DNA from: Pinguiococcus pyrenoidosus
Taxonomy: Eukaryota; Sar; Pinguiophyceae; Pinguiochrysidales; Pinguiochrysidaceae
NCBI GenBank assembly: GCA_019677205.1
Contig: JAAMXY010004159.1
Coordinates: 1-64,000, forward strand
Length of the DNA: 64,000 nt
Direction: 5' to 3'
The notes under the pieces are model-generated. The model ran no database searches. It was not told where the DNA came from and saw only the letters and a list, made by a program, of their open reading frames with translations. This document shows positions 9,146 to 20,358 of the stretch, piece after piece (the stretch's first letter is position 1; each line of letters opens with the position of its first letter). The translations under genes and the position numbers were made by a program.

Positions 9146-10608
9146 ATGAATAGCGAGCAGCGCTTCGTGGAGAAAGCGGTGTGTGGACGCCACTTGCGCA
9201 CCGTGAGCAGCGTGAAGTTCAGTCTCGATGGCCGACTGCTCGTGAGCGGCGGCGCAGACGGCGTGGCCAAGCTGTGGAGAGGCTCGGACGGCAAGGAGTT
9301 GAGCGTGATGGACGGGCACTCACAGGGCATCAGCGACGTGGCCATCAGCAACGACGGCAGCGTCGTGGCGACCGCGAGTGACGACCGCTCGGTGGGCATC
9401 TGGGACACGGAGACGCGGACCAAGATCCACTCGTGCAGTGGCCACACGTCCTACGTCTTCTGCGTCCGCTTCAATCCGCGGTGCAACCTGCTTGCGTCCG
9501 GATCTTTCGACGAGCACGTGAGGTTCTGGGACCCTCGGACTGGTGCGTGCTTGGAGGCGATATTGAAGACTCCGGGCAGGTGGAGAGACTAACGCGACGG
9601 CGGCAGGGACGTGCGTGCGGCAGATCGCGGCGCATTCGGACCCTGTGACCTCGGTGGATTTCAATGCGCGGGATGATGGTGGGACTTGCGCTGGCCGTCT
9701 CGAAGGACTTTCTGGCACCTCACGGACTCTCCGATCTCCGTAGATGCTCGACTAGTGAGCAGCAGCCACGATGGCCTGATGCGCATCTGGGATGTGGGAT
9801 CCGGACTCTGCATCACGACGCTCTTCGCTGAAATGACTCCGGTGCGCTCACCAACACCATCCTTGCAGAAGCACGCTGGAACCGCGCGGCTCACTCGGCA
9901 GGAGAATCCTCGCTTCGTAGGCAGTGAGCTCGGTGCGATACACGCCGAATGGGAGATACATTCTGAGCAATACGTTGGACTCGAAGATCCGGCTCTGGGA
10001 CTACGCCAACCCCACCAAGTGCGTGAAGCTGTACAAGGGCCATCTCAACGAAAAATACTGCTGGTACGAGTGGACTGCGCCTTTCACAGAGCCATCAACG
10101 GGAGCAGAACCTCACTTTTCCTCCTGGCGTTCCACAAAGCGTCTCGGATTTTGCCGTGGCCAGCGTGAAGATGGTCGTTAGCGGAAGCGAGGATGGATGC
10201 ATCTATCTCTGGGATCTGCAAACTAGAAAGCTGCTTCAGGTGAGATCCTTGCGGCTGGTTCAGACCAAGCCGTTGGGTACACTATTCTCGTTTCTTGACG
10301 ACAAGAGAGAAGCTAACGGAAACTCCGTCTTCGCTGCGCAGCGTTTGCGAACCGGCACATCTGTTGTGCTTTCTGTGGCAACCCATCCGAAGGCGGACAT
10401 CATCGCTTCGGGCGGCGGAGGAGGGGACAACGTGGTCCAGCTCTGGGAATTTCGATACAGAGACGAGGGCGAGAAGCCCTCCGAGAGAATACAGCAATCA
10501 GATGCACAACCCAGCGAGAGTATGAAGCAAGAGGATCTCGCGGTTGCTACGAGTGCGGTGGTGGCAAGTTCGACGGCAGCAGCACACGTGACGCCACAGC
10601 AAACATAG
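9146..10608 (+). CDS. WDR5: WDR5-like WD40 beta-propeller protein
   Basis: Six exons: 9146-9542, 9607-9678, 9744-9841, 9921-10063, 10140-10239 and 10342-10608. They join in frame to 358 residues, with introns of 64-102 bp. Seven WD40 blades cover almost the whole protein: [92 protein letters not shown] and [20 protein letters not shown]. The order and wording match WDR5, the scaffold that presents histone H3 to COMPASS/MLL methyltransferases. A Ser/Thr/Ala-rich tail of about 45 residues follows the propeller and is not typical of WDR5. The start is the first ATG after an E2F-like box. Its stop codon lies three bases from that of the convergent GET3 gene. Confidence 0.9.
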
Positions 10609-10611
10609 TGA

Positions 10612-12066
10612 TCATCGTTCCTCTTCAGCTTGTCCCTTTTCGTCACTGTCTTCAGCTTCGACGCCATACATGAGAAACTTGCTGAAGCTCTTGAGCGCAT
10701 CGGTTCCTCGGACCTGACGTCGTTGTTCGATTTGGGTTAGGCAGCGTGAGCGGGGAGGCATTGCATGGCGCAAGCGAAGCACGAACCTCAGCGTCCAGCA
10801 GAGGGAGCAGGACGACGTGGAAGTCTTCATAAAGGTCAAAGATCTGCCCGAGGTACTTGTCCTGCATTCTCTTCCTCGCAAGAAACTTGGATACGATGGA
10901 CTTGCACTCCGGCCCCATGTCCGCCTTGGCGCCTTCGAACCAGCCTTGCAGATCCTCCACCATCTATCATTGCATGGTACATGATCATGGCGTCAGTTTC
11001 CCACGAGCTGCGCAGCTAAGGCACCACAAGCAACAGCGAATGGGCACGCACCTGGTCCGGGAAGAGAACTTGATTGACCACGATGTTGTGAGTATCAATG
11101 CCGAACTTCGTGAGCTCCTGCACCAGTCACGACGGTAAGACTCTGTCTTGCGACCATCGACCAGTGCGGATGGTCGGTCGGTCGGTCGGTCGGTCGAATT
11201 CTCGCTACCTGCACAAGTCTCTCGGTTTCATAGAGACTTAGGAACTCCGGGATGCAGACGCAGACAAAAGTCGTCCGCTCTGCGTCCTTGAACAACGTGT
11301 TCACGCGCGCGATCACCTAGGGCAGTGACAGTTGCGGCGCTGAGCATCTTCTTTCGACACCCATTCCTTTTTTTGGAGTTTGTTGCGTACGTACCTCGCG
11401 TGTCTCTTCAAGACGGCCGAGCAGCATCTCATGTGGAGGCATCTGCTGCCCCAGCATGGCCGACACCTGATTGAAGAGGCCCCCGAAGCGATTCTTCAGC
11501 GCCACAATCTTGCCCACCGCCTTCTCCAGCGTCGTGGGGAAGCTGAGCAGCCTCAGCGTGTGTCCCGTGGGCGCGGTGTCGAAGACCACCACGTCATAAT
11601 CCATGCTCTGCACCTGGCGCATGAGCTCTGCGAAGCTCATGGCTTCGTCGATGCCGGGAATGCTGGCGGCCATGTCCATGAGAAAAGCCTGGATCCCCTG
11701 CCCTTCCTCCTCCGTGCCTCCCTCGGCAGCCACCAGCTGCTGCTGGAAGTCCTCCATGGCGCTGGCCGCCTCGATCTCCATGCAGAACAGGTTGTCAAAG
11801 CCGTTGACCAGCGTCGGCTCTCTGCCGAACTTCTGCGCAAAGGCGTCGCTCAAGTTGTGCGCGGGGTCCGTGGAAATCACCAGGACCGAGCTGCGCACAG
11901 AAGCGAGAGCCACCGCGGTGGTGCACGACACGGTGGTCTTGCCCACGCCCCCTTTCCCACCGACGAACACCCACTGCAGCTCCGGCATGTCCATCAGATT
12001 GCGCAGCGTGGGCTCCAGATCCTCCGCCTCATCAAGGCCCGCCACCAAGGCAGTGCTCTGCGCCAT
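10612..12066 (-). CDS. GET3: GET3/ASNA1-type tail-anchored protein targeting ATPase
   Basis: Five exons on the minus strand: 12066-11395, 11316-11209, 11117-11052, 10963-10787 and 10713-10612. They join in frame to 374 residues. GET3 is a dimeric ATPase that delivers tail-anchored membrane proteins to the ER (the GET3B branch works in plastids). The deviant Walker A motif GKGGVGKTT is at residues 37-45. Switch I is [12 protein letters not shown] and switch II is [13 protein letters not shown]. The C-terminal signatures [28 protein letters not shown] and [13 protein letters not shown] are also present. The zinc-binding CxxC of cytosolic GET3 reads CKSI, so the second Cys is missing. A (tcgg) microsatellite sits in the second intron. 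It is head-to-head with VPS24. Confidence 0.9.
11168..11196. repeat. (GGTC)n microsatellite inside a GET3 intron
   Basis: About six tandem copies of the tetranucleotide ggtc/tcgg lie within the 91-bp intron between exons 2 and 3 of GET3. Confidence 0.8.
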
Positions 12067-12588
12067 GGTCTGCGGATGTTCGAATCGCACGCGCACCAGA
12101 GCCAAGCGTCGCAAACGGAGGCAATCCAAGGCAATTTTCAGTGGAGAGGAGAGGAAAAGAGAGGAGAGGAGGGGAGAGGATCTCAAAAAAGAAAGAAGAG
12201 AGGCGAATGGAGGCAGCAGGTCAGCTGATGCTTTTGGGGACTTGTGGGTTTGTTTTGATCATTCGCCACTTTCCAACTTTCCACCTTTCCACTAGGATTG
12301 CTTCTGATATTTCACTATTCATATTTAAATATTTTGTTTCGATATCGATCCTATATGAATTCATAAACTTCTATACAAAGAAAAGAATTAAAAATATTTT
12401 GAAACTATTAAATCCGACCCTCAATACTTTATCTGTACCATAAACTCATAACATGATTTTGCAATGATGAAAACCTTTTTGGTGGAACCCCTCCGAATTC
12501 CATGCGAGAGCACTTTTTTCGTTTGGGGCTTTTGTGCGGTTGTATCCGAAGAGGTTGTGGTCTGCGGCAGTCGCAGTCTCAAGTGGTC
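12067..12588. promoter_or_regulatory. GET3 / VPS24 divergent spacer: purine tract and AT-rich core
   Basis: The 522-bp head-to-head spacer has two parts. About 12139-12215 is a purine-rich tract (gagaggagaggaaaagagag). About 12295-12425 is strikingly AT-rich, with tatttaaatattttg and aaaaatattttgaaac. No E2F-like box was seen here. A bidirectional promoter is inferred from position. Confidence 0.4.
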
Positions 12589-13336
12589 ATGACTGACTTT
12601 CTCCAGCGCCTCGGCCTGGTGCAGAAGCCGGACCCGAAGGAAGAGGCGCGCAAATGGAAGCGCGAGATGACGAGACAACAGCGCGTGATGGATCGGGAGA
12701 TTCTGTCCATTCAACGAGAGGAGCAAAAGATGCTGAAAGAGGTCAAACGACTGGCTGAGAAGGGCCACGCGACCGGCGCCAAGCATCTGGCGAAGAACAT
12801 CGTGCAGGCGCGCAACACCATGGACCGTCTGCGCCTGGCCAAGACGCAGATGAACAGTGTGTCCATGCAGCTCCAGTCGCAGCTCGCCGTGTTGAGGGTC
12901 TCCGGCGCCATGAACAAGAGCGCCGAGGTTATGCAGCAGATGAATGACCTCGTGAAGCTGCCGGAGCTGCGGGAGACCATGACGGAGATGGCGCGGGAGA
13001 TGGAGCGCGCGGGCCTCATTGAAGAGCTCACGACCGATGCGCTCGAGTCGCTGGACGACCCGTCCACCGAGGAGCAGGCGGACCAGGAGGTAGACCGCGT
13101 GCTGCTGGAGATCACCGGAAGGGTGTTGGACGACCTGGGGGAAGAAGCAAAGGGCACGCAGGCGCCTACGGCGACGCCTGCGCAGACAGAGCCGGAGCAG
13201 GCCACGGAAACGGTGAGCACGCGGATGCACTTCGGTTGCGCCCCCCTGTGCCTCGTGCAGTGCTAATTCATCGTTGCTGTCGATATTACAGGATCCCGAG
13301 CTAGAGGAGATGAAGGCAAGACTGGGCGCCTTGTAG
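12589..13336 (+). CDS. VPS24: ESCRT-III subunit VPS24/CHMP3
   Basis: Two exons (12589-13212 and 13292-13336) give 222 residues. ESCRT-III filaments drive membrane scission at endosomes and in cytokinesis. The Snf7-family core is obvious: REILSIQREEQKMLKEVKRL, AKTQMNSVSMQLQSQLAVLR and MNKSAEVMQQMNDLVKLPEL. The QSQLAVLRV stretch and MREL-like helix 4 (MTEMAREMERAGLIEEL) favour VPS24 over VPS2. The short second exon supplies the C-terminal MIM1 helix (ELEEMKARLGAL), which docks VPS4, so the exon join is functionally sensible. The frame is open upstream to about 12502, but the ATG at 12589 (MTDFLQRLGLV) fits the family. It is convergent with the kinesin gene, about 200 bp away. Confidence 0.9.
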
Positions 13337-13536
13337 ATCAACGCGAGGATGTGGCGGTGCAGTCCGGAGGAGGATTTAGGAGGAAGGATTCCATTGCGTC
13401 GAGTGCTGCTTTCAGAATGTGAATTGATCAAGTCAGCCTGACTCATGCACGGCGACTCCGCTGCACATGTTATGGAATCTCGACTCTCCTCACGGCGGCT
13501 CCTCGCGGCGGCTCCTCGCGGCGGCGAGCATCCGCT

Positions 13537-16500
13537 TCAGCGAGTCGCAAGCCCAAGCTTCTTTCGCAGGATCAGGACGGCGTCCCTTGTCGACGGCGGC
13601 AAAGACTGGATCTCTTCGAGCTTCAGCATCTTCACCTTGCGCATGATCTTCTTTGTTTCCGCGTCAAGATTGGCCCAGCGCTCTCCGTCATCGAACAATG
13701 AGGAGCCAATCGAATCGGATGAGTACGAATAGCTAGCGGCCCATGGATCTTTCGCTCTTTTCGCGGCCTGCCCGCCTTTCCCCTTCACGCTGGGTCCCAA
13801 GCCAAGGCCATCCTTCACGACAGCTTTCAAACTTGCCGCCGAGCTTCGCTTGTTGGGCAGCCCGGCTAGCTTCTCAACCTTCTGCAGTCCCTTTCTCATG
13901 TCCATGTCGCCCGTGGAAGAGCGTTGCTGCCCTTTCGACAGTGAACTCCCATACGAGAGATCGTCACTCTCCGACGCACTGGAGTTTGTAATCGTGAGGA
14001 GGTGGTCAGTGGATCGATGAGGAAACCAAGCACTCCCTCTTTGTCTCTCTTTGTCTCTCTTTGTCTCTCTCACAAGAACACCACCATACCTTTCAGGTGT
14101 GAGCTCGAAGGAATGCTCCGACTGCTGCGGTTTCGTCCCTGGCGAATTTGCCGTCGCAGCCTTGGTTGCCCAGGAGGTCCTTGTCGCCTCCCTCGGTCTT
14201 GCTGACAACTTCTGCCCGCTCGACTTCCCGGGGGAGCGTGGTAAGTGTGGCTGATGTTCACACAAAGCTTGACGATGATTGCCACCCGCCGAAGCCGCCG
14301 TCGCCTCCACCGGCATTGGAGTGTCCGACAGGTCCTGCTGCTCGTCGTCTTCCTCGTCGTCTTCCTCGTCGTCATTGGAAGATGCTCCTTGTGTGTGCCC
14401 TTGCTCGAGATCCTGCCCATCGGCGTCGCTTTTGGTGATCACCCGTGTCCCTTTTCCCCTCCGGAGAGCCAGTCCTGAGAAGCTTGCAGCAGCACGAGCC
14501 GGGTCCTCGGCCGGCTCAACACGATGCGCGGGTGAATCCGCATGCACGCTCGCTAGGATGTTCTCGAGGAGCAGGCGCGAAGAGGCCGGCAGTTCGGACA
14601 GCCCATCAGCTCCAGTGGCACCCGTACTTTCGTCCTCTGTTGATAGCCCCTGCCCCACTTTCTGGTTCTTCCGCAGCAGCCACTTCAGTGCTTGGCTGAG
14701 GTTCGTAGCTTCTTCCTCACTTCGACGCCTGTCCTCGACTTCGGCTGTCAGCTCCTGTCTCAGCGCGTCGAGGGCTTCGAGGCTATGCAGATGATGATGT
14801 TCGATCTGCGCATGCCATCGATTGGCGGCCACCACGAGATCATCGACGTACTCGACGAGCTGCGAAGCGGACGCAAAGTCTTGAATGACCGGAAAATCCG
14901 CCTCACCATCCACCGGTGCTCTTCCCTTCACGCGCGCAAACAAAGCTTCCAGCTTTGGCAGTTTGCAAGATTGCGCTGAGTGGCGACGCTCCGCCGCTCT
15001 CCAGGCTTCGATGGCTTTCGCAAGATCCGGCTGTCGAGAAGGATTTGTGGCCGCCGATGGGTCCCGACTACGGCTGCCGTTGCCTCCCCAACATCGTTGC
15101 GGCCCTCGAGCCTCTACACGCTGCGTTGCCTCCTGAAGCTCCAGCTGAAGCCGGCGCTGCGCCTCGAGACCCTCTCGGTACGACTGATGCATCTCATTCC
15201 CAATGGCGTTGAAGGCTTCGAAGAGATGCTGACTCAGTCTCGCGAGGCGATCGGGGGCCCAATGCTCGAGGCTCTGGAGGGCGTCGGCCCCTCCTTCCTC
15301 CGTTCGCTTCGCGAGTGCTTCCACTCGCCCGAGACCGCAAAGGATCGCAGCGTGAAGCTTTTGGTCTGGCGTCATGAGTGCGCCAGGGTGCTGCTTCAGC
15401 TTTGTGATCACGTGCTCGTACTGCAGCTTCTGGCGCTGCAGCTGACTCTGGTGCGACTGCTGCAAGCTCGCGAGCCTGGCCTGCAGGTTGGCACACAGGT
15501 GCGCGTAGTCGATTTCTTCATTCTTCACCGGCGTCGAGCTGACTTGCATACACCTGGACGCAAACAGAAGGGTCGAAAGCGTTTCCTGCTGACAGCATTG
15601 CGCCGGCCCAACGCAGGCGATCAGAGCAGTGCTTGCGGTGCCCCCCAGGGAATCCTGCAGCAAGCGCGTGAGCTTGCTGTTCCGATACGGAATGTGTGCA
15701 CAGTCGTGCGACGACAGGGCCGCAATGACGTTCCCCAGCGCTGACAGGCTTGAGTTGATGCTCTTGGTCTCGTGCAGGCGCTCCTGTTTGGAGCCAGCGA
15801 CTCTGCCGCGCCCAGCTCTTCGAACGCGCTCGGATCCAGCAAGGTCGATGAGGAGGAGCTTGGACCTGAGCTTCCCCTGCACGCTCACTGCCGCGTCGAT
15901 CTCAAGGGCTGCTGGGCGCTGCTCCACAGTTACCGTCAGGATCGTATGGGATCTTGACGACGTGGTGTTGAGCGCAGTAGCCGCCAGCGCCCGGTACTGC
16001 AGCCCGAGGTTGACAATTGCCTCCGCTTCCTCGTAGGTCCTCACGACAAACTCACTGAGGCCCTCAACGTAGAACCCTTTGTCCGTGGACTCCCTGATAC
16101 ACAGATTGGCGTTCGTCGGTCCGTGCGCAGCTGCAGAGCGCGGACTGGAGGCCCCGGAGGCCAAGAGGTCCTGAATCGTCTCTCGATAGATCTGGAGGAA
16201 AGACACGGTGATGCCGACTGGTCCATGCGAAGCTCTGTCGGCGAAGGCGAAGACGTCTTTCAGGGCCCTCGGCACGATGCCTGCGCTTTCCTCGGTGACC
16301 GTCTCGAGGATCCCCATGGTGTGCGTCTTTCCCGTGCCCGTCTGGCCATAGGCAAAGATGGTGCCATTGTAGCCCTGAAGCATGCGCTGCACGACGGGTC
16401 TCGCAAGCGTCTCATAAACTTCTGTCTGCGTCGCTCTGGGGCCGAAGCCGTAGTCAAAGTAGAACACTCGCTGCCTCTGCGTCGGCTGCAGAGCCACGTG

Positions 16501-16902
16501 GACCTGCGCCACTTCCTTTTGCGCCGTGGCCTCCCTCGGGACCACCCGGACGACCGGCTGGAACGGGCGATTGGCAGGCATCTCGTCGCGGAAGGGAGGT
16601 CTGCATCTCAGGCCCACTTTGACTCTCCCAGACTGCAGAGAAAAGGGCCGCGGAGCCGCAGCGGCTCGTCTCCGTCTGCCAAGGAACTTGCCTCTGGGCG
16701 GAGCGGACGACGCGCGTCGGCTGTTGCCCCACTGGCGCCCTCTCTTCTGCACCCGAATGAGTGACTGGCCTGCCCCGGGAGCTCTCCTCCTCGAACCAGT
16801 GGGGCCTGCGCTGGTCGCAGGAGACGAGTCCACGGAGGGGACGGACGGAACGGAGTCCTCTTGGGAGCTGTAGCCGCTGTGGCAGCTTGGGGGCGTCCAC
16901 AT
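13537..16902 (-). CDS. Kinesin motor protein (N-terminal motor, coiled coil, acidic tail)
   Basis: A single uninterrupted frame of 1121 residues from the ATG at 16902. The motor domain covers roughly residues 90-430 and is complete: P-loop GQTGTGKT (186-193), switch I NTTSSRSHT, switch II LLLIDLAGSERV, HIPYRNSKLTRLLQDSLGG and TLSTLLFASRCMQV. The neck begins VKNEEIDYAHLCANLQARL, the wording seen in ungrouped plant kinesins of the KIN-U/ARK type, but no armadillo repeats follow. A coiled-coil region (about 460-720) is followed by a low-complexity tail with a run of Asp/Glu (14340-14400) and many Ser. The first 85 residues are Arg/Ser-rich. An E2F-type half site lies just upstream at about 16949-16961. 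Subfamily is unresolved. Confidence 0.85.
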   Translation of the reverse strand: MWTPPSCHSGYSSQEDSVPSVPSVDSSPATSAGPTGSRRRAPGAGQSLIRVQKRGRQWGNSRRASSAPPRGKFLGRRRRAAAAPRPFSLQSGRVKVGLRCRPPFRDEMPANRPFQPVVRVVPREATAQKEVAQVHVALQPTQRQRVFYFDYGFGPRATQTEVYETLARPVVQRMLQGYNGTIFAYGQTGTGKTHTMGILETVTEESAGIVPRALKDVFAFADRASHGPVGITVSFLQIYRETIQDLLASGASSPRSAAAHGPTNANLCIRESTDKGFYVEGLSEFVVRTYEEAEAIVNLGLQYRALAATALNTTSSRSHTILTVTVEQRPAALEIDAAVSVQGKLRSKLLLIDLAGSERVRRAGRGRVAGSKQERLHETKSINSSLSALGNVIAALSSHDCAHIPYRNSKLTRLLQDSLGGTASTALIACVGPAQCCQQETLSTLLFASRCMQVSSTPVKNEEIDYAHLCANLQARLASLQQSHQSQLQRQKLQYEHVITKLKQHPGALMTPDQKLHAAILCGLGRVEALAKRTEEGGADALQSLEHWAPDRLARLSQHLFEAFNAIGNEMHQSYREGLEAQRRLQLELQEATQRVEARGPQRCWGGNGSRSRDPSAATNPSRQPDLAKAIEAWRAAERRHSAQSCKLPKLEALFARVKGRAPVDGEADFPVIQDFASASQLVEYVDDLVVAANRWHAQIEHHHLHSLEALDALRQELTAEVEDRRRSEEEATNLSQALKWLLRKNQKVGQGLSTEDESTGATGADGLSELPASSRLLLENILASVHADSPAHRVEPAEDPARAAASFSGLALRRGKGTRVITKSDADGQDLEQGHTQGASSNDDEEDDEEDDEQQDLSDTPMPVEATAASAGGNHRQALCEHQPHLPRSPGKSSGQKLSARPREATRTSWATKAATANSPGTKPQQSEHSFELTPERYGGVLVRETKRDKERQRGSAWFPHRSTDHLLTITNSSASESDDLSYGSSLSKGQQRSSTGDMDMRKGLQKVEKLAGLPNKRSSAASLKAVVKDGLGLGPSVKGKGGQAAKRAKDPWAASYSYSSDSIGSSLFDDGERWANLDAETKKIMRKVKMLKLEEIQSLPPSTRDAVLILRKKLGLATR

Positions 16903-18010
16903 GTTCCGAAGCAAGCCTGCTGTACTTTATGAAGTCATTGGTGTGAGTGAAAGGCGCAAAGAGCGACGCGGACGCCACTGGAGTGCAAGACAGGCCAGGC
17001 CGTCTGCACTGCAATATGGCCGAACATACCGCAGGAGCAATTGTCGGAACAGAACTGCAGTGATCAAAACAAGAGTCATGCGTTTCTGCATGGATTGCTA
17101 AGCCATATTACGCGCATTTCCTTTTTCAATTTTTGGACCTTCGTAGAACAGCGGCGTGAATCTTTGGCTCTTGCTCAGCAGCCTCAGAACTCAGAACCAA
17201 CCCCTGGAACATCCTTGCGTTGCCAGAGGATAGAAGATCAAAGGTCGCGGCTTCCGTTCTCGGCAGCAGTCGTCAGTCGTCCTTCCTGATTCCTGATTCC
17301 TGGTCTTCAGGGGAAAGGCACGCTTCTGAGCTTCATTGGACCAAGGAATTGAATTGTCCGAGATTCGTCCTTGCTGTACGGCTGTTGTACTCGCCCAGGG
17401 ATCGCCGAAGGATCGCTCCAGAACCTTCCAGGCTTCCACAGGCGGAGTATAGGGGCCTTTCGGCACGTGTGCCCGGCTTCCATCGCACACTCTCATTGGC
17501 TGGTGGCATTTTCGCCGGGGACGCAAGCTCCTGACGATCCTTGCTCCGGCCTTGTTTGCAGGCTGGACAGGGAGATTCTGACGAGGCGATTTGGCTTTTT
17601 GCTCCGGCCGTCATCAAAGCGTGAAAGAGTGAAAGTGTGCTTGGGATCAAGGAAGGGGGGTGGGGGGACAGCTGACAGCTCGACAGCTGCACGTCCAAGG
17701 CGGACAACTGGGCTTCAGAGCTTCCATCGCAGAACAACGCGCGCTGCTACGGTCCCTCACTGCCACTCGGCGCTTCCTGCGGCGTCGCTACTGCACGAGC
17801 CGTTCACGCCGTCGGCGGCCACGAACACGTCCCGGAGCACTAGTTTCCAGTGGCGAAGACGAGTTCTGCGACGGAAAAGGTTCACCAGGCTGGAGCGCTG
17901 AGGCTTCTTGCGTGTCTCGTCCCAGAGTCGCGGTTTCCCACGCAAGATGGCGGAAAGTACCCAATGCACGCACGGCGTCTGGGACTGCGAATACCCGGAC
18001 CGACCAGAGA
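16903..18010. other. Divergent kinesin / phosphate transporter spacer
   Basis: This is 1108 bases between head-to-head starts. It holds an E2F-like gaaaggcgcaaag at 16949-16961, a T-rich patch near 17100-17145 and a G-run near 17655-17670. Open frames across 17330-18010 lack recognisable domains. An upstream non-coding exon of the transporter could lie here but cannot be defined. Confidence 0.45.
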
Positions 18011-20226
18011 ATGCGGCGTGCGCCGCCTACGACGGTTCGTCCAAGTCTCCAGAAAGGAAGTCTCGCCGGTGTTGCTCTGCATCTTACCGCAGTCGCCGCA
18101 CTGCCGGGCCATGCAGGGGAATACGAGGACATCGAGGGACGTGTGTGGCTCCCGGTCGTCGCGGGCGTCGTCATGTGCTTCATGGCGTTCGTCATCGGAG
18201 GAAACGATGTAAGATCAGTCCAGCTGATGAACCGCTTCCGAAGCGCCACTTCACCGAATCATGCTCTAGGTAGCCAACGCGTGGGGAACATCTGTCGGCT
18301 CCGGGGCGATCAGCTTGCGCGCAGCAACCATCACGGCCGGTGAGGAAAGCGAGTGGCCAAACTTCTGGGGATGCTTGGGCTGAAGGGAGATTTTGTAGGA
18401 CTCTTCAATTGGATCGGAGCCGCGCTTCTTGGCACGGGTGTGTCCAAGTCGATCCAGCATGGCGTGACTGACGTGGAAGCGGAGGATTGCTTCGCCTGCG
18501 GCTACTGCAACTCAGACATGACTGTCTTCTACTTCGGCATGTTTGCCGCGCTGATCAGTGCGACGGTACGCTTGCTCACGGCCATTGCCTGGGAGCTGAC
18601 TCTCGCTGACTTGTCGACATGCGCCTTGGGACGTAGATCTTCCTCCTCCTCGCGACCTTCACCAGCATGCCAGTCTCGACGACGCATGCCATCGTCGGAG
18701 GGGTCGTTGGAGTGGCTTTGAGCGCAGTGGGGGCCCACTGCTTGGACTGGGGTGTTCGGCAGGGGCTGTCTGGCATCATTCTCTCTTGGGTGACTTCACC
18801 GCTGCTGGCGGGAGCATTTGGCATCATCACCTACGAGCTGAGCTTCAAGTACATCATAAACGCTGAGAATCCTCGAGAACGAGCTTTGTTCATGCTGCCC
18901 ATCCTCTACGGGCTCTCGTCTTTCATCATGTTCTTCCTTCTCTTGGACAAGGTAGACCTTGGCGGAAATCGTGGGCGTGTCTGCATGCTGGGGTCCATCC
19001 TCATTCCTGACGCGTTGCTTGCTCTCTACAGTTCGAAGAGTCCGCAGATGAGCCCACCTGGATTTTGTTGCTTGGATCGATCGGCTTCATGCTTGTCGTC
19101 ATCTACATCACTCGCGTCGTCATCGTTCCAAGGGTACGGCGACACGATGCTGTAGCTCGTGATCGAGGAGGCGGACGAAGCTGACGCCGTGGTCGATTCC
19201 ACCTCCTCCAGGTCAAGGCTGGTATGCCATCCCAGCATCCAGACGGAATGGCCGAGATGCCGGATCCGAGCACACTGTGGGGCAAGCTGGTGTACTTCTT
19301 CAGCAACAAGAGCGAGGTTCGTTGCAGCATCCGTTTCACGTCCACCAGCGCTGCCCTCACCCCGAGTCGCCTTCCGCCACTTCCAGCAAGAACGTAGCGA
19401 TGCACTCAGCAGAAGCATCCGCCGAAGCAACGAATTTGATGGGGAGGGCGGGATCGAGCTCAAGGAGGACGGCACCAGCGAAGTAAGTTGGACTGTGGTC
19501 CACTTCCGGAAATCCCGCAACTGAGGAGAATCTAATTGTGCAACGCAGCGGCGAGCCCGCCAGGATGTCAACAAGAAACTACTCAAAGCGAAGGACGTTG
19601 GCCTCGAGGAAGCCGAGGCGATTGAGAAAGCGTTCTCCGCGGAGCAGAAGGACGCCATCTACGTTTTCCGATACTTGCTCGTAAGTACGAGAGCTCGCGC
19701 AGGGATTGTGCAATCAATCGCTCACGACCCACACGCATAGGTGTTCAACGCTTGTATGGAGTCTTTTGCACATGGCACGAACGACACAGCGAATGCGGCG
19801 GCTGCATATTCCGTGGTGCTTGCCGGCTACGAACATGGCCTTCACGAGTGTGACGTGACGCCGTCCTCACGGTGGGTCATGGCCCTGGCGGGGTTCTTCA
19901 TCCTCCTGGGGATCACCACCATCGGCTACCGGGTCATCAACACCATCGGGTCGAACATCACGCTGGTCAACTACCAGCGCGGCTGGTGCATGGAGTTCTC
20001 GTCAACGCTTGCGGTTTTGGTCGCGACGTGGTTCGAGTTCCCAGTCTCGACCACCCACTGCCAGATCGGTGCTGTCGTTTTCGTGGGCATCGCCGCGTTT
20101 GGTCCCATACGAGTCAGTTGGTCGCTGCTGGCGCAGATCGGCGTTTCCTGGCTGATCACCGTGCCGTTCTCCGGAATGCTGGCGGCTGCGCTGATGATGA
20201 TCTTCCGGGAGATCGTGCGAAGGTGA
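18011..20226 (+). CDS. PiT/PHO4-family inorganic phosphate transporter
   Basis: Nine exons: 18011-18208, 18270-18339, 18399-18565, 18637-18951, 19032-19133, 19212-19316, 19387-19482, 19549-19680 and 19741-20226. All are joined by GT-AG introns, with codon phase kept, to 556 residues. PiT carriers (SLC20, PHO4) take up phosphate with Na+ or H+. Both family signature repeats are present: GGNDVANAWGTSVGSGA near the N-terminus and HGTNDTANAAAAYS near residue 405, each followed by a PVSTTH motif (MPVSTTHAIVG and FPVSTTHCQIG). Multiple hydrophobic helices flank a soluble loop of about 120 residues (19212-19680), as in other PiTs. The chosen ATG gives a hydrophobic leader ending near LPGHAGEYEDIEG. 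The start is the weakest part of the model. Confidence 0.9.
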
Positions 20227-20358
20227 AGCACCCGTCCGTCCCCCTCAGTAGAGGCTCTTGTGGATCGCGTGCACGGCAGACAGCGGTAGTGACGAAAGCA
20301 AGGAAAACCGAAAGTGTCTTGAACGCGGACGGCAACTTATTCAGAAGCTAGCCTCCGT

